Part shown: one piece after another, positions 16,711 to 25,436 of the stretch | Position numbering within the stretch: position 1 is the first letter of the stretch | Layout: every line of letters begins with the position of its first letter | DNA from: Nocardia sp. BSTN01 | Lineage (GTDB): Bacteria > Actinomycetota > Actinomycetes > Mycobacteriales > Mycobacteriaceae | Direction: 5' to 3' | Length of the DNA: 64,000 nt | Assembly (NCBI RefSeq): GCF_015354405.1 | Contig: NZ_JADKYP010000026.1 | Span: forward strand, 23,994 to 87,993 | Translations under genes and position numbers: made by a program | Notes under the pieces: model-generated | What the model was told of the DNA's origin: nothing | Seen by the model: the letters and a program-made list of their open reading frames with translations, nothing else | Database searches by the model: none

Positions 16711-18057
16711 TTAGCCGGGGCGACCTCGGTTGTGCGCACCGGCGTCCCGGCGGGCGGGCTCCCGCCAATGCAACACCTCCAGCGCGGCGGCGACCGCAAC
16801 GATGTTGTCCGCCAACGGCTTCGGCAGTAATTCGTCGGCGCGAGCCAGGCGCCGGATGATCGTGTTGCGGTGGATGTACAACCGCTGCGCCGTGCGTGAG
16901 GTGTTGCAGAGCTGCTGGATGTAGACCCGAAGAATCGTCAGCGTTTCCAGATCCGCGGTCAGCAACTCGCCCAGCGTCTCCTGAACGAACTCGTCGGCCG
17001 ACGCCGGGTCCCGCGTCATCAGTGCGACCACCGCGATGTCGTCGTAGCGGGCCACCTGCTGCGGCGAGGTCAGGCGTGCCAGCATCTGCTGGGTGTTCGC
17101 CGCCTCGAGGTGACTGCGCCGGAATCCGTCGACACCCCGGCCCGGCCGCCCGATGGCGATGCGGATGGCTTCGTACTGCGCGATGTCCGACGTCAGCACC
17201 GCGGTGTCGACCGCGGCTGCGGTCGGCAACCAGACCCACAGCGCGTTGGCACTCGCGATGACCGTGAGCCGGTTGAGTACGCCCGTGTGCCGGGTCAGCG
17301 CCTCGGCAGCCGCGTCCAGCTGCCCGGCCGCCTCGGCCGACACATCCCAGACGATCGCGGCCGTATGGGGACCCGTCAACCGGTAACCGAGTTGGGTTTC
17401 CGCTCGCGCGGTGGTGATGGCCGTCCCTTCGAGGATCAGCGTCGCGGCGGCCAGCCGCTCGGCATGCGTACCTCGCGTCAGGGCGCGCCGCTCGCTGTCC
17501 ATCGCCACACCGACGGCGTCGGCGATATCGTCGACGTAGGTGCTGATCGATTGCGCCGACAGATCCAGCAGCTCCGGCAGGTCGGCAGGCTCGGATGCCA
17601 GCGAAAAGCAGGTCTGCATCCAGCGCCGCCACACCAGACTCTGACCGGTGCGATAGGCATTGAGAACCGACCTGTCCAGGCCGCGGCGGGCCATGTCCCG
17701 CGCACTGGCCAGCAGTTGCGGTGGCACGTCGGCGGGCACCCGCCGGCCCGGGTGCTGCATGTTGTGCACCGCCCATTGCCGCAGCACGGCCACGTTCCCG
17801 CGCCATACCGCCTCGGCCAGCGCGGGGTCCTCGGCGATCGGGCGCAACTGCTCGCCGGTCAGCGTTTCGGCACCGGGTCCGAACCATGTCTCCCCCGAGG
17901 TGAACGCCACCTCGGCGGCGCGCCGCCAGATCCCGGCCACCCGGTCCGACGGACGCGGCCACTCCCGATCCATCTGAACACTATGCACCTCCGGAAGACG
18001 AATCAGTGGCGTTCCGACCTCGATTCGCGGGTTCGAACGGAGGATCGTCGTTTCCAT
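16711..18057 (-). CDS. PucR-type transcriptional regulator (448 aa)
   Basis: The C-terminus carries VYIQQLCNTSRTAQRLYIHRNTIIRRLARADELL, read as two overlapping segments, the PucR helix-turn-helix with the I-H-R-N-T signature. The middle holds a GGDEF-like CdaR core (RIAIGRPGRGVDGFRRSH) and the N-terminus a helical sensor region. I start at 18057 (METTILRSNPRIEV); an internal ATG at MDREWPRPSD is possible. It is divergent, with only 42 bp between starts, from the DUF3533-like transporter and co-directional with the quinone oxidoreductase. It could control either. Confidence 0.87.
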   Translation of the reverse strand: METTILRSNPRIEVGTPLIRLPEVHSVQMDREWPRPSDRVAGIWRRAAEVAFTSGETWFGPGAETLTGEQLRPIAEDPALAEAVWRGNVAVLRQWAVHNMQHPGRRVPADVPPQLLASARDMARRGLDRSVLNAYRTGQSLVWRRWMQTCFSLASEPADLPELLDLSAQSISTYVDDIADAVGVAMDSERRALTRGTHAERLAAATLILEGTAITTARAETQLGYRLTGPHTAAIVWDVSAEAAGQLDAAAEALTRHTGVLNRLTVIASANALWVWLPTAAAVDTAVLTSDIAQYEAIRIAIGRPGRGVDGFRRSHLEAANTQQMLARLTSPQQVARYDDIAVVALMTRDPASADEFVQETLGELLTADLETLTILRVYIQQLCNTSRTAQRLYIHRNTIIRRLARADELLPKPLADNIVAVAAALEVLHWREPARRDAGAHNRGRPG

Positions 18058-18099
18058 TGCACAGCGACCCCTATCGAGAACCGTGACCAGGAGCATCAG

Positions 18100-19416
18100 A
18101 TGAGCGACCGTCCCGACCACACCGAATCCGCGCCGGCCCCGCCGCGCTCGATAGGTTTGCGATGGATCACACCGGCTGTCGTGGTGACGGTGTTCGTATC
18201 CCTGCTCGGGCTCATGTACCTCGCCTATGTCGCAAAACCCGACCAGAACCTGCACCACTATCCGATCGCGATCGTCGACAGCGATGTCGGTGACACCATC
18301 GCGGGATCGGGCGCACACGTGAACTACGGCCGCCAGGTTCTCGACGCCGTGACCACGCACACCTCACCCGAACGATTCGACCTTCGCGTGGTCGGCATCA
18401 ACGAAGCCCAGCAGCTGATGCAGGACGGTAAGGTCTACGGCGCCTTGATCATTCCCGCCGATTTCACGAAGCGCCTCGGCAATCTCGGTGCCGGTTCCGT
18501 CCTGCCGGGAGATCTGCAGCGACCGACGATCACCATGCAGACCAATCCGCGCCTGGGCCCGTTCGCCACCTCGCTGTCCACCACGTTCGCGAATCAGACG
18601 GTGACGGCCGTCAACACCGCCCTGGGACCCGAACTCGTGGACCGGGTGCAACAGCAACTGGGCCCGGCCACCCAGCTCAGCGCGGCGACCCGGCTGACCT
18701 TGAACGAGCCCGTCCAGCCGGTCGTCGAGGCCTATCACGGTATGCCCGACGGATCCGGCAAGGGCCTGACCGCCTTCTTCTTCGCGCTGACCGTCCTGCT
18801 CGGCGGTATGACCGGCGCGATGACCGTGCAGGGGCTCATCGACTCGTTCCTGGGCTTCGCGCCGACCGAATTCGGCCCGTTCTTCAGCCACGCGCCCGCC
18901 GCACCGATCTCACGCCTGCGCACCTTGCTGATCAAGTGGGGCGTCATGGCCGCGGCAGCGACACTGAGCGCGGGCGCCCTGATCGGTATCGCCGCGGCAT
19001 TGGGCGTACACATGGACCGGCCGTTCGAGTTGTTCCTCTACAGCGCATTCGCGATGACCGCGGTCGGCGTCACCGCATTGACGATCATGGCCGCCGTGGG
19101 TTCGGTGGGAATCCTGATCAACCTCGTGTTGTTCGTCATCCTCGGAATGCCGTCGGCGGGTGGGACACTCCCGATCGAGGCAACGCCACGGGTTTTCGAA
19201 CGGCTGGCCTTGTTCGAGCCGATGCGTCAGGTCTACCTGGCCGTTCGCTCGCTGATGTTCTTCGACGGCAGTGCCTCGGCAGGGCTGGAACGCGGGCTCT
19301 GGATGACCATCGCCGGACTCGCCATCGGGCTCGTGTCCGGTGTCCTGGTGACCGCCTTCTACGACCGGAAGGGATTGATTCGCACCGCCCGCGTACCCGC
19401 CCCGCAGCCGGCATGA
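18100..19416 (+). CDS. ABC-2/YhgE-Pip-like membrane protein (438 aa)
   Basis: The architecture is one N-terminal helix (about residues 25-48), a large extracytoplasmic domain (HYPIAIVDSDVGDTIAGSGAH onward to about residue 215), and five to six C-terminal helices starting at TAFFFALTVLLGGMTGAM. This is the layout of DUF3533/ABC-2-type (YhgE/Pip) membrane proteins, which act in export or envelope maintenance. CAGGAGCATCAG precedes the ATG. No ATPase gene is adjacent. It is divergent from the PucR-type regulator. Confidence 0.8.
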   Translation: MSDRPDHTESAPAPPRSIGLRWITPAVVVTVFVSLLGLMYLAYVAKPDQNLHHYPIAIVDSDVGDTIAGSGAHVNYGRQVLDAVTTHTSPERFDLRVVGINEAQQLMQDGKVYGALIIPADFTKRLGNLGAGSVLPGDLQRPTITMQTNPRLGPFATSLSTTFANQTVTAVNTALGPELVDRVQQQLGPATQLSAATRLTLNEPVQPVVEAYHGMPDGSGKGLTAFFFALTVLLGGMTGAMTVQGLIDSFLGFAPTEFGPFFSHAPAAPISRLRTLLIKWGVMAAAATLSAGALIGIAAALGVHMDRPFELFLYSAFAMTAVGVTALTIMAAVGSVGILINLVLFVILGMPSAGGTLPIEATPRVFERLALFEPMRQVYLAVRSLMFFDGSASAGLERGLWMTIAGLAIGLVSGVLVTAFYDRKGLIRTARVPAPQPA

Positions 19417-19421
19417 TCGAG

Positions 19422-19483
19422 CAGGCCGAGCATCACGACAGGCCGAGCATCACGACAGGCCGAGCATCACGACAGGCCGAGCA
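19422..19483. repeat. Tandem 17-bp repeat, 3.6 copies
   Basis: The unit CAGGCCGAGCATCACGA is repeated exactly at 19422, 19439 and 19456, with a partial copy at 19473. It lies between two convergent genes and runs into the last codons of the TetR gene, so the repeat supplies that protein's C-terminus. It looks like replication slippage. Confidence 0.85.
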
Positions 19484-20042
19484 CCGCCGACACGGCGGCG
19501 CGAACCCGAGCAGCGACGGCCTCCGTCGATGACGTGTCGAACTTTCCGTCCAGATGCAGCATCGCCAAGCCGTGCACCAGCGCCCACATCGCGGTCGCGG
19601 TCGGTTCCGGGTCCGCATCCGGAAATGCTTCTCGCACCAGCGATTCCACATAGTCGTGGATGGCCGCCACCGCGTCGACCCGGTCTCGATCGGTCGGATC
19701 GCAGGATTCGGTGAACATCACCCGGAACATTCCCGGCCGCGTCAACGCGAACTGAACATAAGCGACCGCGACGTCGCCGAGACCTGCGGGAGACACCGGG
19801 CTCGGATGCACCGCCACCAGATGGTCGACCAGGTCGCGGTACCCGACCGCGGCGACGGCGGACAGCAACGCATCGCGATCGGCGAAATGGCGGTACGGCG
19901 CCGCGGTGGAAACACCCGCGCGCCGTGCCGCCCCACGGAGTGACAGCTCCGCAGAGCCACCCTCCTCCAAAATCTCCACCGCCGCCCGCACCAGCGCATT
20001 GGGCAGATCACCATGGTGATACGGCGTTGCCGACATTGTCAT
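19467..20042 (-). CDS. TetR family regulator (191 aa)
   Basis: The start at 20042 reads MTMSATPYHHGDLPNALV and has GGAG nine bases before it. The HTH reads LSLRGAARRAGVSTAAPYRHFADRDALL, split here by helix boundaries, a TetR/AcrR pattern with the YRHF ending. The C-terminal half has the TetR_C WHG-like helix (YVQFALTRPGMFRVMF). The last residues (AVLGLS) are coded by the 17-bp tandem repeat. It is convergent with the membrane protein gene. Target unknown. Confidence 0.92.
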   Translation of the reverse strand: MTMSATPYHHGDLPNALVRAAVEILEEGGSAELSLRGAARRAGVSTAAPYRHFADRDALLSAVAAVGYRDLVDHLVAVHPSPVSPAGLGDVAVAYVQFALTRPGMFRVMFTESCDPTDRDRVDAVAAIHDYVESLVREAFPDADPEPTATAMWALVHGLAMLHLDGKFDTSSTEAVAARVRAAVSAVLGLS

Positions 20043-20331
20043 CAGAATCGACTCCAACAAGTTCCGTCCTCGACTACTCGATTCAACGGTAGCGCCGCGC
20101 CGGAATGCAGCTCGAACGCCGGTGCACGGACAGATCACGTCGAGTCCCTACTGCTTCGCACCGGGCGCGCTCGCCCGGACTTCCGACTGCGAGCGCGCCC
20201 GCGCCGATGCCGTGGAGGCTTTCCGGCGGGTACTTCGCCGACCCCCATCACGCCCCGGTCGCGCACGGTGGCCACAGGATCGGATCGGTCATGTGCCGCG
20301 CAGACACCGGCTCCAGGTCGGGGAATCCGGC

Positions 20332-21711
20332 CTACAGCACCGGCTGAAAACGTCGCTCGTACCCGGCGGCTCGCGCCGCCAATTGCGCAGCGCGCTCGGT
20401 GGCGGTCACGGTTGCCATTCCCGGCGGCACGGCGGCGGCGAGTGAGGAGACGCTCACGACCTTGGCAGAGATGGCCGGCCCGCCTCGTTCCGGCAGCCGG
20501 TCGGACAACACCTGCCAGCGAACGAAGAGGGTGCCGTTCGTCAGACCGTCCGGATCGATCCAATTGCGGTAGCCGGGATCTTCGAGAGAAAGCACGAGGG
20601 TGTAGGTGCCATCCGGGTTCGGGACGGCTTGCTCGTTGTTCAAACTGCTTGTGTGATGGGCGAAGTCGGGTGTGACCATCCACGTGTCGGTGACCGGGAC
20701 GACGAAGTATCCGGCGCCGCCGGGATCGACCGTGATCACAACGGCGGTGTCGTCGTCGATGCGGAAATTCGCGAGCGATTGCTGCTGGGTGGTCAGCGTG
20801 CCGGGGATCGTGTTCGGCGGCGGAGGGGCGGGGATGACGTTCGCCGGAGTGGACAGCGACTGGAGCAGATATGCCTGCCGCTTCGCCGCGCCGCGCATGA
20901 GCACCGACGCGGCCAGGTTCGCCATCTCCTGTTCGGTCATCGGCGGCGGAGGGGGCGGACCCGCAATCCGTTGGACCTCGAGGGCGATCGGTGTCTGCCC
21001 CGCTGGGTCGGTGGTGGTGTTACGGACGAACAGCTGTGCCGTGTCCGGAGTACTTTGCAGATGATTGACCCGTCCGTCGGCCGGTCGGTTGTCTACCGTG
21101 ATCGTGAAGGACCCGTCGGGCGCCACCTCGAGATCGTGAATGCCGATATTGCCGACGAGCCCGAAGTCCGTGACGTCGTCGACGAGCGAGAAGTTCCAAT
21201 CGACCGGGCGTTGCGGAACGACCTTTCCGCGGATCACGTAGCTCGACGATCCGTCCATCGGAATGATGCGATAGGTCGTGTCCGGGTTGTCCCACGCATA
21301 TCGGCTTCCGGGTACGTCGACTCCCAACCAGTTGTGTGGCGGCATGATCGTAGCGAGCACATGCGGTCGATACGGATCGGCATCGACCGCGATCTGAGCG
21401 GCACTGAAAGCCTCCTCCTCGTAGTCGCGATCCGCACGGGCGCGATCTGCCGCGCTGATCGGGCCGTGCGCGGCGGTCACGGCAGCGATCGCTTGCTGTT
21501 CGACGTCATGCTTGGCTTGCCGCACAACGGGATTGCTCACGATCCGTTCGGCGAGTTGCTCGAGGAGAAGCTGATCGGGCGTGGTGAGCGGGTTGAACAC
21601 GGGGCCCGCGACTCCGGCCGGTGAGGCTGTCGCGGCGCCGGCGAACGGAGTAAGGCATGTCAGTGTCAGGGCGCACACCACAGCACGTACAGACGGAGCG
21701 AAATGGCGCAT
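20332..21711 (-). CDS. Secreted DUF1214-like protein (459 aa)
   Basis: A signal peptide is visible (MRHFAPSVRAVVCALTLT to about residue 30). The middle part (NPDTTYRIIPMDGSSSYVI, IGIHDLEVAPDGSFTITV) resembles DUF1214-type beta-rich proteins, which often accompany DUF1254. A proline run (GPPPPPPMTEQEMANLAAS) links to a helical and then a second beta-rich domain. The function of DUF1214 proteins is not established. AAAGGC lies before the ATG. It is divergent from the TetR at 21830 with an inverted repeat between, so that regulator probably controls it. Confidence 0.75.
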   Translation of the reverse strand: MRHFAPSVRAVVCALTLTCLTPFAGAATASPAGVAGPVFNPLTTPDQLLLEQLAERIVSNPVVRQAKHDVEQQAIAAVTAAHGPISAADRARADRDYEEEAFSAAQIAVDADPYRPHVLATIMPPHNWLGVDVPGSRYAWDNPDTTYRIIPMDGSSSYVIRGKVVPQRPVDWNFSLVDDVTDFGLVGNIGIHDLEVAPDGSFTITVDNRPADGRVNHLQSTPDTAQLFVRNTTTDPAGQTPIALEVQRIAGPPPPPPMTEQEMANLAASVLMRGAAKRQAYLLQSLSTPANVIPAPPPPNTIPGTLTTQQQSLANFRIDDDTAVVITVDPGGAGYFVVPVTDTWMVTPDFAHHTSSLNNEQAVPNPDGTYTLVLSLEDPGYRNWIDPDGLTNGTLFVRWQVLSDRLPERGGPAISAKVVSVSSLAAAVPPGMATVTATERAAQLAARAAGYERRFQPVL

Positions 21712-21775
21712 GGATAGCCTTTGCGATCAAGAGTGGAAGTCTGCGTACCCGTGTCGTATGTCGACCACGCTGTAC

Positions 21776-21804
21776 GACAGGTGTATTAACTTACTACATC
21801 TGTC
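21776..21804. promoter_or_regulatory. Inverted-repeat operator between divergent genes
   Basis: GACAGGTGTA (21776-21785) and TACATCTGTC (21795-21804) form a 10-bp dyad with one mismatch and a 9-bp spacer. It is 26 bp before the TetR start and 65 bp from the divergent secreted-protein start. This fits a self-regulating TetR that also controls its neighbour. Confidence 0.6.
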
Positions 21805-21829
21805 TTATTTGCATGTCAAGGAGGAGCGT

Positions 21830-22501
21830 ATGTCGTCGCCGGCTCGCCAGCGCACCCGCGAGCACCTACTGCAGACCGCGGAGCGATTGTTTGCCGAGGA
21901 GGGGATCGCGGCCGTTTCACTGCGCAGGGTGATCGCGGAGGCGGGGCACCGCAACCCCTCGGCAATCCGCTACCACTTCGGCGCCAAGGAGGATCTCCTC
22001 GAGGCCATCATCGCTTCCCGGGCCGGCTCCATGAGCGCGCGGCGCCTCGAACTTCTCACGCACTTCGACCATCACGATCCCGACGCCGCGCCGCGCGGCG
22101 TGATGGAAGCCGTCGTTCGCCCCTTCCTCGAGGTGGGACCGTCGGAGAGGTACTACAGTCGGTTCCTCGCGCGGCTGAATGCCGAGCGCCAACTTGTGCC
22201 ACTCTTCGAAGTCGTTGCGCGGCAGACCGATTCGATCGGGCAGGCAACCAGAACCATCACCGAGATCCTCGCCGACTGCACGGCGCACCTTCCCGCGCCC
22301 ATCGCCGCGCAACGGCGGTCGATGGCGATGGGCCTGGCATTGTCGGCCATAGCCGACCGGCACGGTTCCGGTGACCATCTCGACCAGTTGACCGATGAGG
22401 CATTCCTGTTCAACATCGTCGACGCCGGGACCGCGATCCTGTCGAGTCCGGCGTCCGAGCAAACCCTCGGAGCGGTACTTCCGCCCGCTTCCGAAGCTTA
22501 G
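21830..22501 (+). CDS. TetR family regulator (223 aa)
   Basis: AAGGAGGAGCGT precedes the ATG at 21830, an excellent ribosome site. The HTH reads VSLRRVIAEAGHRNPSAIRYHFG with K-E-D-L-L after it, typical of TetR regulators with a slightly longer recognition turn. The C-terminal half is about 150 residues (VVRPFLEVGPSERYYSRFLA) as in members that sense lipophilic ligands. An operator dyad lies 26 bp upstream. It likely represses itself and the divergent secreted protein gene. Confidence 0.93.
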   Translation: MSSPARQRTREHLLQTAERLFAEEGIAAVSLRRVIAEAGHRNPSAIRYHFGAKEDLLEAIIASRAGSMSARRLELLTHFDHHDPDAAPRGVMEAVVRPFLEVGPSERYYSRFLARLNAERQLVPLFEVVARQTDSIGQATRTITEILADCTAHLPAPIAAQRRSMAMGLALSAIADRHGSGDHLDQLTDEAFLFNIVDAGTAILSSPASEQTLGAVLPPASEA

Positions 22502-22707
22502 GTGGCCCGCGGCTGCACCGGAGGCAGGACATCGCCGTCGGCCCCGTTCGCATCCGAGAAGTGCAGCCCTGACCCGGACCGGCCTGCGCAATCCCGCCGC
22601 CGCCGCGCAACGGCCTAGGGGCGTGTCGCCTACCTAACACCCTAATAGTTTGTGCGTTAACTGTTACTGCACTAATCTAATAGGAGAGGCGATGATCAGG
22701 AGGGACC

Positions 22708-23175
22708 ATGACGGTCGAAACGGACGACCCGCTCCGGCTGGATCGGCAGGTGTGCTTCGCGCTGGCGGTGGCCAACCGGTCCGTTCTCGGGGTATACCGG
22801 CCGCTGCTGGAACCGCTGGGGCTGACGCATCCGCAATATCTCGTGATGCTGGCCCTGTGGGGAGAGGCGCCGATGTCGGTGCGAGACATCGCCGATGCGA
22901 TCCAGCTCGATTCACCGACCCTGTCGCCACTGCTCAAACGGCTGGAAAACGCGGGCTTGATCACCCGACGCCGCGATCCGGTCAACGAACGCGCACTGGT
23001 CGTTGATCTCACCGACGCCGGACGTGAACTGCGGCGGGCAGCCGAGCGAATTCCCGGGGCCGTCGTCGCGCGGCTGGGCGTGAGCCTGGACGATCTCGAA
23101 GAACTGCGCGAAGTGCTCACCCGAGTCAACGAAGCAGCCAAACATGCCACACTCAGAGGAGAAGGCAGTGACTGA
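22708..23175 (+). CDS. MarR regulator, OhrR-like, with N-terminal cysteine (155 aa)
   Basis: The N-terminus LDRQVCFALAVANRSV, then YRPLLEPLGLTHPQYLVML and LDSPTLSPLLKRLENAGLI, matches OhrR-type organic-peroxide sensors, where the cysteine in L-C-F-A-L is the reactive residue (here Cys16). The winged HTH ends with DPVNERALVVDLT. AGGAGGGACC precedes the ATG. Unlike typical ohrR genes it has no ohr gene beside it. Its partner is a DUF5313 membrane protein that overlaps its stop. An AT-rich region with a partial dyad (TTTGTGC and GCACTAA) lies just upstream. Confidence 0.88.
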   Translation: MTVETDDPLRLDRQVCFALAVANRSVLGVYRPLLEPLGLTHPQYLVMLALWGEAPMSVRDIADAIQLDSPTLSPLLKRLENAGLITRRRDPVNERALVVDLTDAGRELRRAAERIPGAVVARLGVSLDDLEELREVLTRVNEAAKHATLRGEGSD

Positions 23176-23545
23176 ACAAACCCCGACCATCTCGCAACGC
23201 ATCCGGTACATCTGCGGAGCGACGCTGCCACCGTCGATGCGCGAGTGGGTGCTTCGCGACCAGACCGGGCCGGGCGCGGCCCGCCGCTATTTCACACGCT
23301 TCCTGGTTCCTCCCATTCCGCTGCTGTGCCTGTTCCTGCTGGTTCCGGGGCCCGTGTGGATGGGACCGGCGATGGCTTCGCTGGTGTATCTGCCGCTCGC
23401 CTTTTTCGCCATCGCGTTGATGTATGTCTACCGGCGCCACGTACTCCTCAAGCACGGCCTGGATCCGGAGCTGGCCAACGAGGAGGAACGCCGCCGCGCG
23501 GCCGAGGAGCGTGAGCGCTACCAGGTGCGCTACGGCCGCGGCTGA
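23168..23545 (+). CDS. DUF5313 family membrane protein (125 aa)
   Basis: The GTG at 23168 overlaps the MarR stop by eight bases and has GAGGAG six bases before it, so the pair is translationally coupled. LPPSMREWVLRDQTGPG followed by two hydrophobic helices (IPLLCLFLLVPGPVW and LVYLPLAFFAIALMYVY) and LLKHGLDPELANEEER is the DUF5313 pattern seen in Mycobacterium and Nocardia. Function unknown. The charged tail faces the cytosol in the likely topology. Confidence 0.82.
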   Translation: MTEQTPTISQRIRYICGATLPPSMREWVLRDQTGPGAARRYFTRFLVPPIPLLCLFLLVPGPVWMGPAMASLVYLPLAFFAIALMYVYRRHVLLKHGLDPELANEEERRRAAEERERYQVRYGRG

Positions 23546-23764
23546 GCCCAGCACCCCACCACTCCCCCGCGGCGCGAGCCCGCCCAGCAGGTGCCGCGAC
23601 GCCCACGGTGGGCATTGTTCAGCCTCCGTTCATGTTTTCACCCGTCAACGATCACCCGGATCGGCTTCGATTCAAGAAATTGGTCGATTGTCCAGGATCT
23701 GGGTGGTTCGCCTGCTTGCGAGCGCCGGCGCCACCTGATTCCACAATGCTGGGAAGAGGTGGGT

Positions 23765-25294
23765 ATGGGTGCGTTCGACGGAATCAACCGGCGAGGGTTT
23801 CTCGCCAAAGCGATGGCCGCCGGCGGGGCAGCGGCAGTCGCCTCATGGGCTGGACCGATCATCGCCAAGGCACACGCCGCTGATCCGGCCGGGACGGGTG
23901 GGCTCGGTGATATCGAGCATTTCGTGTTGCTGATGCAGGAGAACCGGTCCTTCGATCACTACTTCGGAACCTATTCCGGCGTACGAGGTTTCGGCGACCC
24001 GTCACCGGCGTGGCAGCAGTTCGGCTATACACCGGGCGTGGGGCGCGACCCGGACGGGTTCCTGGTGCCCTTCCGGCTCGACACCACCCGCGGCCCCAGT
24101 CTCGACGGTGAGTGCATCAACGACCCTGATCACAGCTGGTCCGGCATGCACGAGGCGTGGAACGGCGGACGTAACGACAAGTGGATGCCGATGTCGATTT
24201 CCAAAGTCGGCGTGGGCAACGGTCCCGCGGCGATGGGTTATTACACCCGCGAGGACATTCCCGTGCACCACGATTTGGCGAATGCCTTCACGCTGTGCGA
24301 CGGCTACCACTGTTCGGTGCTCGGGCCCACCGATCCCAATCGGCTGTATTGGATCTCGGGGACCATCGACCCCGACGGTCACAACGGCGGACCGCACGTG
24401 ATGACCAATCCGCTCATCAGACAGAACACTTTCAGCTGGCGCACCATGCCCGACAACCTGCAAGAGGCCGGAGTCAGTTGGAAGATCTACAACAACAACG
24501 ACGTCGGGCCGATCTCCCAGGTGTTCCTCGACGGAATGCTGAGCTCGTTCAAACAGGCTGCGGACCCGAATTCTCCACTGGCCCAACGTGGTAAGACGCC
24601 GGTGTTTCCACACGACTTCGCCGCCGATGTCGCCGCGGGTACCTTGCCCTCGGTGTCGTGGGTGATCCCGCCGCTGATCAACTGCGAACATCCGGCACTA
24701 CCACCGGCTTTCGGCGCGGTAGGAATCATGCAGGTCCTCGACATCCTCACCTCCAACCCGGCCGTGTGGGAGAAGACCGCACTGATCGTGTCCTACGACG
24801 AGAATGGCGGCTTCTTCGATCACGTCACACCGCCCACCCCGCCGCCGGGCACGCCCGGCGAGTACCTCACCGTGGATCTGAACCGCGTGTGGGACGCGCG
24901 AGGCGTGGCCGGCCCGATAGGCCTGGGCTACCGGGTGCCGTGCCTGGTCATTTCTCCCTACTCCCGCGGCGGACTGGTGGCCTCGGATACTTTCGACCAC
25001 ACGTCCCAATTGCGTTTGCTGGAAACGCGTTTCGGTGTCGAGGTGCCCAACCTGACCCGCTGGCGCCGCTCTGTCACCGGCGATATGACCTCGGCATTCG
25101 ACTTCGCCTCCGCCCCGGACGCCTCGGCGCCGCCGGTCACCGACCCCCACTCGCGCACCGATGCCGCCGCGGCTCAGTGCGGCCCCAACGTCGTCCTCGG
25201 CACAGCCACCGTCGGCACCCCGTATCCGGTGCCGTCCAACTCGATGCCCGAGCAGCAGCCCGGCACCCGTCGTCGCCCCAGCGGCGTCCGCTGA
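23765..25294 (+). CDS. Tat-exported phospholipase C (509 aa)
   Basis: The twin-arginine signal [19 protein letters not shown] precedes the Plc/acid-phosphatase superfamily core. The metal/catalytic motif is [14 protein letters not shown], followed by [14 protein letters not shown], and [18 protein letters not shown] carries the metal ligands. The length matches the mycobacterial PlcA-D enzymes. It would hydrolyse phospholipid head groups at the cell surface. I chose the ATG at 23765 after AGAGGTGGG; the upstream extension has no signal features. Gene name among plcA-D cannot be assigned. Confidence 0.93.
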   Translation: MGAFDGINRRGFLAKAMAAGGAAAVASWAGPIIAKAHAADPAGTGGLGDIEHFVLLMQENRSFDHYFGTYSGVRGFGDPSPAWQQFGYTPGVGRDPDGFLVPFRLDTTRGPSLDGECINDPDHSWSGMHEAWNGGRNDKWMPMSISKVGVGNGPAAMGYYTREDIPVHHDLANAFTLCDGYHCSVLGPTDPNRLYWISGTIDPDGHNGGPHVMTNPLIRQNTFSWRTMPDNLQEAGVSWKIYNNNDVGPISQVFLDGMLSSFKQAADPNSPLAQRGKTPVFPHDFAADVAAGTLPSVSWVIPPLINCEHPALPPAFGAVGIMQVLDILTSNPAVWEKTALIVSYDENGGFFDHVTPPTPPPGTPGEYLTVDLNRVWDARGVAGPIGLGYRVPCLVISPYSRGGLVASDTFDHTSQLRLLETRFGVEVPNLTRWRRSVTGDMTSAFDFASAPDASAPPVTDPHSRTDAAAAQCGPNVVLGTATVGTPYPVPSNSMPEQQPGTRRRPSGVR

Positions 25295-25436
25295 GCGCAT
25301 TACGCACAACCGTCACTCGAATAGCGATGTGCCCGACGGCGCGCGCATCGCCGGAACTTCCTCCACTTCGTCGATCGCTCTCTCGGCCGCGCCGCGGCCG
25401 TGTTCGAGCGTCACCGACAGAAAGACGTCCGATTTC

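Noticed and set aside
20139-20331. CCGGGCG/CGCCCGG hairpin as terminator of the secreted-protein gene
   Set aside because: The stem is only seven bases, GC-only and without T run, and lies 150 bases from the stop; too weak to list.
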